Positions 33,416-45,545 of a DNA stretch of 64,000 bases are shown in pieces. The DNA is from Suillus spraguei. Taxonomy: Eukaryota; Basidiomycota; Agaricomycetes; Boletales; Suillaceae. The DNA is taken from contig JABCPU010000212.1 in assembly GCA_016800925.1 (NCBI GenBank), positions 52,913 to 116,912 on the forward strand, read 5' to 3'. The translations under genes were made by a program, and so were the position numbers. A model generated the notes under the pieces. That model worked only from the letters and a program-made list of their open reading frames with translations, did no database searches and was not told the DNA's origin. Within the stretch, counting starts at the first letter, position 1. The number at the start of each line of letters is the position of its first letter.

Positions 33416-35336
33416 ATGTTGAATGCTGCTAACTCTTCTGCTTTGACATTCTCATCCACTCCAAATTTCTATCGTTCTCCTTCATCATTATCTATCGTTC
33501 TTCCCAATCCAAAGACCATCATCTCTAGTTATGGTGAGTCATTTACTATCACTCCTTATCGTCTGATATGAATTCGGCTTAGCGCGGAGCTCTGTCCTTG
33601 CCGTCATGGAGAAAGCCATCACTCGCGGTCACTTGACAGTCGCCGATTCTGAAGGCGTTCATCATTTTGGCACTCGATCAAAAGGTGGCAATGATGTCTA
33701 TCTCAAAGTTATCAACACCGACTTCTGGATGCGTATCCTATTGTATGTCCAATTCAGTTCCCCAGTGTCATCATATGTTAATAATATCCCAGCTCTCAAG
33801 ATTTGGGCTGTAAGTTCATTCTATGCCATACCTCTTCAACACCAATTGAAAGTTGTACAGTCAGTGAGGCTTATATGATGGGGGACGTCGAAGTCGACAG
33901 CCTGAAGGCTGTCATGGACGTAAGTCGTGTCAACTGCTTTACTGCGGCTCCTGATCAATTCTTTTTGCAATAGCTTTGGCTGGACAACGAGTCTGGAATG
34001 GATAACTTGTCTTCTGCTGTCTCACGGGTAACATCGGCAATTTCCGGTCTATCCAATGCATTTCTCGGTCAGACGCGCTCAAAAGCACGTTTGAACGCCA
34101 TCGCTAGTTACGATCAATCAAATGAGTTATTCAAGGTAACGAAACATGTTTTCTCGGCAATAATGCGATCTCACAGGCCTTTACCTGCAGGCCTTCCTAA
34201 GTCAGGAGATGATGTACTCGTGTGCCCTATGGACCGAAGCCGAAGGTGGTGTTCGTGGTGATTTGATTTCTGGTCCCACACCCGGCGATCTAGAGGCTGC
34301 TCAACTCCGTAAAATTCGTCATGTTCTCTCAGCAGCCAAAGTCAAGCCAGGTGACCGAATCCTAGAATTTGGTTCTGGTTGGGGCGGTATGGCTATCGAG
34401 GTCGGTTGCGTTACAACTGCTTATCCTGCTATCTCTTATCTTCAACTATTTCAGGCTGCTCGCACTTTTGGTTGCGAAGTTGATACTTTGACGTTGTCAA
34501 AGGAGCAAAAGGCTCTTGCTGAGGAACGCATAAAGGCGGCTGGTCTGCAAGATGTCATTCGCGTTCATCTCATGGACTACCGCGAGATCCCTCCTTCTTT
34601 TGAAAAGGCCTTTGACGCATTTATCAGCATCGAGATGCTTGAGGTATGCAATCAGTTACCGATGGTGGCATAGTGATGATTTACGCCCGGCCGTGTAGCA
34701 CGTGGGCTCTAAGCATTATCACGATTACTTCAAACTTGTCGACTTTGCTCTAAAGTCCAGCAATGCAACAGCTGTCGTTAGTGCATCGTCATTCCCAGAA
34801 TCGCGATACTCTGGTTATCAGTATGTTTTTTACGCTTCTAGATTTCCACATGCTCACCTAAAGATTTAGGCCTGAGGATTTCATGCGTAAATACATGTGG
34901 CCTAACTCCTGTCTCCCTAGTGCCACGGCACTCATCACTGCTGCAAACACTGGTTCAGAAGGGCGCTTCACTCTCGAGGGTGTTGAAAACCACGCAGCTC
35001 GTGAGTCCTTTTTTGCTTCACACATCGTTCTTGAACACTAAATCTTGTGTATGTGTAGACTACCCACGGACACTACGTGAATGGGGGCGTCGTCTTGACG
35101 CCAATGTCAGACAAGACTTGATTGTCAAAGACTACCCTAGTTTAAAGGACAATGCCGAATTCGATGCTTTCCGGCGTAAATGGCAATACCTGTTTGCATA
35201 TGCAGGCGCTGGTTTTGCTAAGGGTTACATCACCTGTCATATGATTACATTCACCCGTCCGGTAGGTTATCGTCACTTTTCTTGGCTCGTTCTCTAATTC
35301 CATTCATAGAATGACTGCCCTGCAACATGCGACTGA
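33416..35336 (+). CDS. Cyclopropane-fatty-acyl-phospholipid synthase-like SAM methyltransferase
   Basis: The start is MLNAANSSALTFSSTPNFYR at 33416. At least seven short introns are visible, and the gene ends NDCPATCD at about 35336. An N-terminal region (GHLTVADSEGVHHFGTRSKG, EAYMMGDVEVDSLKAVMDLW) resembles the domain found before the catalytic part in bacterial-type CFA synthases. The catalytic domain has motif I ILEFGSGWGGMAIE, then VDTLTLSKEQKALAEERI, FDAFISIEMLEHVG and KHYHDYF. The C-terminal part has ESRYSGYQPEDFMRKYMWPN and WGRRLDANVRQDLI. Family enzymes transfer a methyl or methylene group from S-adenosylmethionine to unsaturated acyl chains of membrane lipids. No membrane helices are obvious, unlike sphingolipid C9-methyltransferases. 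The exact lipid substrate is unknown. Confidence 0.88.
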
Positions 35337-37068
35337 AATTAAGTGCATCATTGCCCGCGTCCTGAATCGGTGATTCGACTGCGGCCATAATTCTAGAAAA
35401 GGATCTCTTAAAGATCGATGCCTTTGCATATAGAGTCTCGTGCACATTATTACTTTATTCTTCCGATTATTGTGCTGATTTGAAACTCCTGGTTATCCAT
35501 CCCGCTCAACCGCGCGCATTTCGTTCTACTCTAACTACTGTATCAATATGTTGCATAGATCCGCGAGTTTATATCGTTACTTTGCATCCATTACACCTTA
35601 CTACCTGTCTGTTATTTACGTACGGGAATACTATTGTTTTATGAACCCCTACCCTTGGCTTGTCAACTTGACTTCGCCGCTGCAGGCTTGGACAGAAGGG
35701 GACATTGCCTATTGGTGGCGAGCTTCGGCTTCAAGAAGATGACAAAGTCCGACGCCCCTGAGTTAACACATAAAGGTGAGAAAGATGTCACCATACAGTC
35801 CGCCGCGATCTCGCATCCAAAAGATTGAAGTTCTGTCGTTTAACTTTCTATCATAATCCGAGGAAAGAGCACTGACAAAAGGTGTGAATATTTTCGAAAA
35901 GTACTTCCAGCATGCATTGCCGACGTCGTCGACCATTGTCATGTCAAAAACTTCTTCTCTACAATGCCGTCAGACGGAGATTGCCACAGCTTCAAGAACT
36001 ATTCCTGAAACATGAAATAGAATTTATGGATAGGCACGGCGGAAATCGCCATCGAATATTGATATTAGGCGCGGCATTTCTCATTTGGTATGGAACTGCC
36101 ACTGCCAGTGTCACTGGCCGCCACCTTCAAACCCGCCACAATGTTATTGGGCCTGATGTATCATGATAATACTGTGGGTAGCAGTTTGTCACGGGTCGCG
36201 GAGATTTCCAGTCATCATCATCATCATCTGTCATTGAAATTGATTGGTGACTTTTGGAATACTGTTGTAAGAATCAGTGATACTTGTATCAATAGACAAG
36301 GGTCCTCTCAATTATGGCCCGCTTCTATTGTGATGCTTGAAATAAGTACACGAGGTGAATGTCTGGGTTTCCTCATACGGGGAAAATTCTCACTCTATTT
36401 CAATAGTCTCGTGGGGTGATCAGACGAGTTAATAGAAAATCTTTAAATTGGATCATTGCAATGGTGCGAATAGCAACGTAGTAGAGTCACTTGCCAATCG
36501 GGCTCCACGTGAGCCCCGTCTCCCGATTCCACCCCAAAATGTCCGCATACATTTCAAAAAGTCATGAACGCACACAAGAAACCCATCAAGTTTACAGATT
36601 CGTACCCAGCTTGACATAATCTCGTGGCCCGATGGCCGCGTGAGATAACTGTTGATGCCAATCAACGTACAAGCCAATGGTACAATCGAGTGAATGTCAA
36701 ATGACTTGTCAGATAGACAGGGAAGTTACAAAGGTATGTACCCCATTATCCGCATACGTATTTCGTCGCGGAACCTTAAACGATGGATGAAAACGTTGCC
36801 TTATGAATAGGTGAACGCGTGTGACGCACAGATCCGGCTCTGGTACCGGTGCCACAACGTTGTCGTGTGTTTGCAAGAGAGTATTTTTCCTTGTCAACGG
36901 ATGGCTGCGATATATAGTAAGCTCTTTCAATAATGGCGTGAGCTGTCTACAAGTGGTGGAGGGAATAACATACGTAAGGTATAGCATAAAAGGCAGGTAT
37001 ATGACGAACAGTAAACCGACAGTGAGATATGAATCCGCAACATGGAAACAGCAATGCTGCGTTGTATA
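35337..37068. other. Interval between CFA synthase-like and kinesin genes
   Basis: No confident gene. Plus-strand fragments at 35.64-35.83 kb (GDIAYWWRASASRR in one frame, CLLVASFGFKKMTKSDAPEL in another) and at 36.05-36.1 kb (RILILGAAFLIWYGTATASV, possibly a membrane segment) look protein-like but could not be joined into a gene. They may be relics. Confidence 0.4.
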
Positions 37069-40000
37069 TTAGATGGTGCCAGTAGGGTCGAGCTTTGAAG
37101 TCCATGACTGTAACTCCTTCAACGAGGGCGCAGCGAGTGCGTGCGAGTTTGCAGCAGTAAAGAGTGTAAAACAGAACTGTTTCTATATGAAAGTTAAGCG
37201 TGGACACATCTGAGTTATGAACAGGAGAACTTACACCCAAAAGCAGCTCTTTCTGTGCATCACATTCAAGGTTTGCTCCGTGAAGACTGATAATACCAAC
37301 TTCTTCCAATTCGTTAGAGTGCATGTAGATATGTAAATAGGGTCTAAAACAACCGTAAGCAATGTACTGTAAGAAAATTTGTTGGGGCTGATTACCTTCG
37401 AAGGACGAACCAACGCTTTTCCCAAACATTTTGACTAGCGTCTGTCAGAATCAGGAGATGACCTCTTTTCGTGGGTCCACCACTATGAATGTGAGTTAGA
37501 GTTCAAGAACGTTCGTGAGTATTTAAATAACCAGGAACTTGCCTGTGGGGCACCAGCATAGCGGTGGAGTTCAGTTTCACGTCTTCTGGAAGCGCGCGGG
37601 TGAAAGGTTTCCCAGATGCAATGACACAGTCGGTGTCTGTAGGCACTTGACTCAGAATGATCTGGGAATAATTGACGTCAAACTATGTAAATCCAACTGG
37701 AACCAGCTTACTTCTCCTGCATGGCCAAAGCGTTTTTGCCAGAGACTCAGTGCCTTCCGCAGTAGTGCTTCCGAACCCCAAACAGCAGCTCCCGAGTCAG
37801 GGCGCGCAGGTAATGAAGATGCCGATAGCACCCGAACGGCTTGAACATCCGCTGCCCGTCGTTCCGTTAAAACAAGCCGGTTGTAGTCCTCCACAACCGA
37901 GATCCCACGTGCCTTCCACGTGCTTAGTAACTCCTCGCCGCGGACATATTTTTCTGACGTATTCAAGCGCCACAAATCCTGAGGCGAACGTGTCAGAGGA
38001 GGCGAAAGACGCAGGTTGAAGATTGAGCTGATACGGGAAGTGATCTTTCCCGAGCTTAGGAACGTTAGTAATCGACTTGGTGGGCGTGCGTCCCGTGTCT
38101 GAATGGCGACCGCTATGTCCATGCTAAATTGTACTGGTTCATTGCACGTATCCACAGCAATGGACCAGGCAACCTGCAGTACCACTCGGTGTGCACTCGC
38201 CGTGACTCGATTGAGCAGGAGAGAATCATGGACGCTTGAGTCCCACAGTGCTTCCGCCGTGAGGGTTCCTGTTCCATCCGGTCTGAACGCAACACTTTGA
38301 TCTGCCAGGAGCGGGAGCGTAACCATTACTTTCGATGTCGAGTTGTGCTGGCGACCTTTCGGATCAAGAAGGCGGACGTTTCCCAGACGTATTCTTGTGA
38401 CGTTTGTCCATGGGAGTTGCGGTCCGGAATCTGATGAAAGCACGAGGGCAATTCTGCGCTGCAGTCCCTGATGTAAGGAGAATACTCCCGGATCGAGACT
38501 GCCTTGCGAAAACACGGATACTGGAATATACTGACCATCAGCCCCAAGCTCCTTTATCTGGATGCAAGCGACTACGTCATGAGCTTGCTCTACTACGAAA
38601 TCGGTTTCTGAGCGGCGCATCCGGGGAAGGATGACTGGAAGCGCCTCTGCGTGGGCCCCGGGAGGACTTGGCCAGTCATGAACTCTAAGTTCGCGCATCT
38701 CATCCCAGCGTTCAAGACGCTCCAAATATGTAGGTTTAGCAGCCGCAAAGAACTCTATGGGAGCATAGCCTTGGCGAAGGTATGTGGTTACCTTGGAAGA
38801 AGTTACGATTGAAAACGCGCGTCGAAATTTTAGCTCCGACAGAGAAGATGTCTCCATATCGAGTGCAGTGGATGAGAATATCTCTTCGTGAGTGAGTGAT
38901 GGTCCCACGAAGGATGATAAACGCAGTTGGAGATGTAGTGCCGAGAAGTCATGTGAGGATAAACCTTTGATCGAATCTACGGTTAGGAAGAAGCTGATCT
39001 TGCTTCCGGGTGGTATAGCCGATGGGGCTGGGGATGTAGGGCGGGTTGACGCGGGAGTACTATGCTTTGACGTTTGCAGAACACTGGAAATCTTGATATC
39101 TACGCGACACGAGCCGATTGCTTCCGCAGTGTACCGGCAGAATATTGGCACGACTGATGCAGATGATATTCGGCGAGATAGGGGGGCAAGTGATAGGAGG
39201 GCATTGCCGATGAATGAGAATTGTGGGGGAGGGGAATCGAAAAAAGGTTCATCCGAACTGAAATGCTGTGTATAGGATGGTCTGTCAATGTATGTAGTCA
39301 AGTTTCTCATCCGCTTGACTCGCTGCTGAAGTCGGTCCAAGGACCAGGTGTAGATGGCATTATGTCGTTTGTCGAGAACCTTGACGGCGACGGAAGGTTG
39401 GGTTGCTGATGCTAGTATGGGGTCGGCGACATCACCGAAACCGTCCAGACCTCCGATTGTATCGACTCCGGATATCGGGGCTGCCAGGGACCCACCAGAA
39501 GCAATAGTGAAGTTGTAAGAAACCTCCTTGCCCAACTCTTTGCTAATTTGAATTGAATGAGGTGGCTGATGTCTGCAAATTCAAGTGACAACCCACCTAA
39601 TTATGTTGGCTTCTTTTACAAGCACGGCATTGGACAGGACGGCTTCAGCCATTGAAAATGAGCGATGGGCTCTCCACTTGTCCAGGACTTTGCGAATGAG
39701 CCTTAACTGTCTCGCTGTATAAATGACGGGCTCGAAACGCACAACCTCGTCCTCAGGTTCCCCCCGGGCTCGAGCATTTATTATGCGCTTAAGCTGTTGC
39801 TGCACCATTTTCAGTTGATGTTCCATATGATCTTTCTCTACTTTCAAGTCTTCCGCCTCACTAGACTCTGTGATGGCTTGAAGACGGGACTCGAGTTGGT
39901 ACTGAACGTCCTTTAGGGGACCGTCAACATCAGGAGTACCATGACTCGCTCCAGCTTCAAGGCTTGTGTCATCTGTAGTAGTAGCGTCACTCGAAAAAGG

Positions 40001-43000
40001 TCGACCTGACTCGCTCCAGATATCGTCTCGAACGCTAAGGCTACTTTCTGGTCGCGGTTTAGAGTTATGGTCTCGCATCGACTTCACCTTCGTAATGCGT
40101 TCAAATAGCCTATTGATATCTTCATCCGGTAGGTTATCAAGAGCAGGATCCAGGCCAAGGCGGGCAAGTGCGGCTTCTCGACGTGCAAAATTCCAGTCTA
40201 CATCAGCTTCATCCGCAGAAGATGCCCTCGATTCTGGGCGCGTAGATGGTGGTACTGAATCGCCTTCTATATCAGCAGCAGACACGCTCAAGTGCATGTT
40301 GGATCTTGCCGTGGCGCGATCACGTTGCTTGCGTACTTCCTCGGGATTATTAAACCTGAAGACGTGATGCTCCCCTGAATGATATAGATGAGCTATTCTC
40401 CACCGCTAAGAGAAAATATACTCGTACCAAGAATGATCCGGTATCCAGAACGCAGTTTATAAGACTACAACGGTGACATTGAGTTTTTTCCTTTAAAAAA
40501 CAAAAACCGATCGGTTTACCTGTCCAGGAGAAACTTGCTTGCCGTTCAAGAACTGTAAACATAGTCAGTAGACATGCAACTGCGCAAGGAAAAGATGGCT
40601 CTTACGGTGACGCTCTCGGGCATAGCGTGAAGGGTTACTTTGCCGTCTGTGTTCTCAAAGTAACAATGCTCCTCGAGGATATTTTCACCGCTCAGTCGAA
40701 TGGCGGCAGGCTTTTCGCTGTCCAAGCGACCGACCTATCGAATGCTATTTGTATATTTAGTAGTAATGAGTAAATGAAAAGCAATCATACGATGGTTGTG
40801 CCAGGTTTGAGTTGGTATATCAAACATTCGCTCATGAGAGGATCTGATGAAATACATTACATTATCAGGTTGCGTTCGGGCCAAATTTCAAGCTCTCACC
40901 TTCATTCTGAAAAGATACAACATAAATTTAAACAGGAAACACATAAAGAAAAGCGAAATCGACTGACCAAGTTCACTAAATGCGGCATCTAAAAACAAAC
41001 ACATCCGGCAGATCAGCACCAAACACTGCCCTCACGCGTCCCATCCTCACCTTCTTCGGAGTATGTACTCCCACCAAATTCTTCTCGACCGTGATACCAA
41101 GCTCTTCAAGCGCCTTCTCCCGCTCTTTTTGTACCTCCTGCGTCCGAGACATCTTCTGCTCCCATGTCTCATTCAAACTCTGCATCAATTTCTCGCTCGT
41201 CTCCATCTGCTCCTGCAACTCCGCTTTGGTAACAGTCTTAATCTTTCCATCCTTCGTCTTGTACGTGACCTTCTGTTTCTCAGGCGGAACGTGCGGATCG
41301 AACGTATCCTCTCCGCTGGATGTCGCCACACGCGCTGATGAGTGTCAGCCAGCTGTCAAAGTATAAACCGACGAAGGTTACCTCTAAGTAACTCGAGTTC
41401 TTCCTTGAGCTCGCGAACAAGCTTGGCATTAGGGTCCTCATTTACGACAGCCTTGTTCTTAATCTTCTTCGCTTGGTCAGCATATCGTAGGGTACTTAGC
41501 GTCTCCTCGTAATCTGCAGGAGAGATTGCGGCTATCATAGCAGTTTTGGAGTTCCCGCCCAAAGTGTCTTTTAGCAACCATGTCAAGACCTTGTCGAAAT
41601 CTATAAATAGGTATCGTTCAGAAAAAAGAAATGACGCACCGAGTCACGGTAAGGCACAAATTCTTCAACCTTTCCTTTCTTTCCTTTCTTCCCCCCGTCC
41701 TGACTCGCAAGCGCAAGGGAAGAAATAACTTTGCCAAGGGTAGTGAGTGATTTATTGATATTCGCTCCCTCCTTCAAACGTTGTCCAGTGGCGCCTGTCG
41801 AATTAGCTCGCTCAGAGCCTGCCAAGTCAACCAAACTGCGTTACGTTAAATAGATAAATCGATGAACACCTATCAAAAAATAGCAACATGAAGAAACACA
41901 CCTAATTCGCGACACCTTCTCGGTATCTAAATTCGTGTCTACGTCGTGCTTTTTCATGGTCAACAATAGCGTAAATACCGCATGGGACCGGGAAGAGGTT
42001 TCATTCATGTTCGTTGCAGCGACTGTGCGCGCTTTATTGCCCTCGTCCATGAGCGTCATCATCTCGTGGTAGCTATTCACGACCAGCTTCGATAGATCCT
42101 CTACATACGGACCCAAGCTAGGATGTTCGCGCACTCGAAGGTTTCCTGTATTTTTTGGATTCAAGAGGTCACGTACTTTCTCATTATAGATCTAGGAATG
42201 AAAAATCAAATGAAGATTGTGTTAGGGTTCGAAGCATGCGGCGTACCTCAATGTAGGAGACCTCCACGGTGAAACTGATGTTGGGGTCTGCAGCCTTCTT
42301 GTCCTCTACACGTACAAACAGCTCGGAGCATGTCAAGGGTATTATTCCCTTGTCGGGTCCATCTAATGATTATCTCCATAAGTAGTACGCAAGTTATTCG
42401 TTTCACCATACGTACATCCCATCATACTGTACATCAATCCTCAGTAACCACATCATAAGAACATGCTTGAACATACCTATATGATTTACCAGATCCTGGT
42501 CAAGGCACATGAGCCCTACCCAGTAACGAAATAGAACACAAGCATACCAGTCTGTCCATCTACCAGACAAAATAAGCATCAGCACACCTTACAAAAAACA
42601 ACCCAGAAAGAAGCCACTTACAAGCCAAAATACAAGCATTAAATCCCGCAAACCCATGGTCCAACAACTCCTTTCCCAGGTCGTCATACAAAGTCTGCTG
42701 CGAGCAGTACCCCGGTTCATCTCGTGGTCCCGCAGACCAATAACTCCTATCGAAGCTGAAGGCCATCGTCTTGCGTTCCGTGGCGCGTTTGGAGTCTTGC
42801 TGCGAACCTTGTTCCGGTGGGTCGAGAAAAGTCTGGTTGCCCTGCATCCGGATGAGTGGTTTGGCACCTCGTGCGAGTTCTGTAGGCAAGAATTGGCAAA
42901 AGTTGGAATGAGTATGAACGATGCATGCGTATCCCTCACAAACGCACCGCGAGAATTGAGAGGTCTACATCGCACCACCACTTTGATGTTGCCGTCTCCT

Positions 43001-43008
43001 TCGGCCAT
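37069..43008 (-). CDS. Kinesin-3 motor (UNC-104/KIF1 type) with FHA and C-terminal PH domains
   Basis: The start is [20 protein letters not shown] at 43008; the stop is TAA at 37071-37069 after [12 protein letters not shown]. The motor domain has the P-loop GQTGSGKS, switch [14 protein letters not shown], switch [21 protein letters not shown], then [20 protein letters not shown] and a neck region ([10 protein letters not shown]). After a coiled stretch comes an FHA domain ([20 protein letters not shown] ... ILEEHCYF ... [18 protein letters not shown]). The KIF1-like middle follows ([36 protein letters not shown]), then a 627-codon uninterrupted exon (37652-39535) of the stalk region. A C-terminal PH domain ([52 protein letters not shown]) ends the protein. 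This is the full domain order of fungal UNC-104 motors, which carry vesicles and endosomes on microtubules via lipid-binding PH domains. The P-loop is split over microexons (see the separate entry). Confidence 0.95.
42416..42559 (-). other. Three consecutive microexons (12, 19 and 11 nt) in the kinesin P-loop
   Basis: Exons at 42548-42559 (12 nt), 42477-42495 (19 nt) and 42416-42426 (11 nt) are separated by introns of 52 and 50 nt. Joined in phase to the exons on both sides they give ILAYGQTGSGKSYSMMGYGP, which matches the conserved kinesin sequence exactly in register. The introns have GT..AG ends (gtatgc..ccag, gtatgt..acag). Confidence 0.9.
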
Positions 43009-44482
43009 AGTCAAAGTGGAGTATAAAGCAGGAGCTCCGAACCAATGGTTGTGAGTCCTGCGTCAAGAAAATGTTCTATGAGTGAGAAATGTTGCAAAAG
43101 GTAGATTTGGGATAAAAGGAAGGGTATTGGTCTGGCGGCAGTTTAACGCGTTTGGACAGGTCCAAATTCACGTGTTGGTCTACTTTGGCTTACTCAATGA
43201 CCCAGTACATACCCAGCACTCAAATGATATTCATATTATTCAATATTCAACGACAGCCATCGATGGCATCCGAACCTCCTCTAGCATCATGTTCGATAAC
43301 CCATTCATAACTGATTTTAATCATCAAAACATGCCAAAAATTGACTAGCGTCTGGACTGAACCCATCGCTCAGTTTATTTGCGATCGCTTTTGAGTTTCC
43401 TGAATGAGATCTAGACTGAGTAGGTCTCGTTCAAGAAACTCATGACATAAACTTGACGCTCGACTATAATACTCTAGGCTCTTCACTGACAAGTGAGGTC
43501 AGCTTTGCAACGACCCTTGCTTCGTTACTGTAACAAGATTCACCCCATCAGCCAAAGTGACAAAAACCGATTGATGTCCGAACTCACGCGTCACTTAGCA
43601 CCATTTTCCTAACATGTATACGCATCCAGTATCTTGGTTGTACGCCCGTTCAAAGAACTACGATATGGACTTGACGCTCGACCATACTAGGCTCTTCCAT
43701 CTAACCAACGGGGACGGTTTCACAATGGCTCTTACTTCGTCGCTATCACGAGACGGTGGGGCACCCACCATAGATGGCGAAGATTGACAATACAGGGATG
43801 CATAGACAGGGTTGATGGAGACTACAAATACTCTAGTATCTGATACTGGATCCATGTAAGTTACTTGCATGTTTTTTGAATGGATTCCACTCATGCTCTG
43901 CAGTACAGCACACGCGTCATTCGGTGGACTGTTATGCATAGCTGAATCATATCGTCATTTGACCAATGTTGGTCTGGGCGACCCCATCGCATTCGATGAA
44001 AACACATAGTCGAAAACGACGCGTACCCCTGTCCTCCTTCATAAGCCTGTTGCCGCCTAATAGCCATTATCATCTTCGTGCTGTATGTATTGTAATTCAT
44101 ATTCGGGTTGACCCGTGTGCAAGTGGCAGTTCGCATTGTAACGAAGATAACTCCAGTAGTAACAACAACGAATAGCCGCACATAATTTTCAGAAGAAGCA
44201 TCTCCCGGTCTATTCATAGCAACGTATCAAGACCTAGAGTCTAGACCCTAGCACAATCACGAGAATATGTGAACGAGTGCGGTGTTGTTACGACTTTTAT
44301 GCTGTGTCGTCGGCAGCCTGAATATGACATGCTTCGAGTGCCTGCCGTCAAGGCAGCCAAGGGAGCGGCACCGAGAATAAGCTGATGAAGGTAAGCGAGT
44401 TAAGGTTAAGTCCGTGAGGGACCGATAACACGGAGGTAACCCACATGACGACATCATCGACTGTGGACGCGTCGATGGGCGA
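43009..44482. other. Interval with diverged ~210 bp direct repeat, no recognised gene
   Basis: Two related stretches near 43455-43540 and 43665-43745 share acttgacgctcgac(t/c)at, then ctaggctcttc, then cttacttcgt / cttgcttcgt words. Open frames on the minus strand (43658-43939, 43891-44217) overlap each other and show no known motif. They are not called as genes. Confidence 0.5.
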
Positions 44483-45279
44483 TCATAGTAGATCGTAATC
44501 GTCGAGCTTTGGAAGATGGTCAGAAAGGATGTGAAATTCGCACTCGATCACTTACCTCGTCATTGTAGTTCATGATAGTCCTCTTCAACTTGGAAGTGTC
44601 GACCCAAGTGACGAAGTCTTCCATGTGTCTGAGAGGCGATCAGAATACACAAACGAAATTAATTTTGTAACGTGCCTCGTGACAAGAAAAGCGGGATCAG
44701 TGATAGTATCAGGACCGACGCGGACGTGACCCTGCTCGATAAATTTTGCAGCCTGAAGAGGTGAGTTGAGAATGCAAGTTGAATAAGTTTGAACGTACTG
44801 CGCTGACTGTTTCTGCCATCTTGCTCATGCACATGAAAACGGCAAGGCGACGCCTGCAGAACGCAGCGACAGTAAGCTTATTGTCAACATCGCTTAATTT
44901 TGCTTGTGAGTTGAGCACGCCGATGTCATAGAGTTTAGAGAGTAGTTGTGATTCCATGCGGGTACGAAACGGGTCTTGAGCTGGTAGAACGGATAAACGG
45001 TGTGCGAATGATCTTAGAGCACCGCAGAGCTTGTTGTACCTGTGATGATATTCATGATAACATGATCGACGGAGGAGTTAGAAGCTTACTTGTGGTAATC
45101 TTCTCTGTCCTGGATATGGTACCTACGGATGACTTTGATCTCACGAATATTTGCATCTTGTTTCCACTTTATAGTCTTTGGTTAATGATTTATTGAATTG
45201 AGTAGAGAATGGGACATACGTTTAGAAAGTCAACTTTCTTGAGCAATTTCTGCTCATGATACTTGAATTTACGGACCAT
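44483..45279 (-). CDS. IMP3: U3 small nucleolar ribonucleoprotein IMP3
   Basis: The start at 45279 reads [20 protein letters not shown]. After an intron (acceptor ataaag) it continues [20 protein letters not shown], then the main exon has [20 protein letters not shown] and the S4-type RNA-binding part: [40 protein letters not shown]. The end is [20 protein letters not shown], then a final exon LDDYDLL and TGA at about 44485-44483. Length (about 185 residues) and order match IMP3 throughout. IMP3 works with IMP4 and MPP10 to help U3 snoRNA pair with pre-rRNA for 18S processing in the nucleolus. The gene is divergent from the LIM-binding gene, 266 bp apart. Confidence 0.95.
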
Positions 45280-45545
45280 GGGTGCTGCTGAATGCTGTGT
45301 TTATAAAATTTTGATTCCGGTGATTGTGCTGTCAAGCACGTGGTAAACGAAGGCTGCGTGTGAGAGTCTTGGTAGGTACTTGGACTAGATTCAAACTTGG
45401 ACGACGTCGACCCTTGTCGTCCTCCGACCATCTTAATTAATAGTTTAGCTAGTCGACTTCGTTGTCGTTGTCGTCGTCGTCGTACTCATCGAGCCCGTCA
45501 TTGTCTCCTCGTCATCGTTCTACTCTTCACATATCTTTGATCGTC
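45280..45545. promoter_or_regulatory. Short divergent promoter region between IMP3 and the LIM-binding gene
   Basis: The two start codons are 266 bp apart and point away from each other, so regulatory sequence is presumably shared. The plus-strand leader has a run of gtc/gtt triplets (tcgttgtcgttgtcgtcgtc) near 45455-45485 and pyrimidine-rich sequence. No TATA box was identified. Confidence 0.6.
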
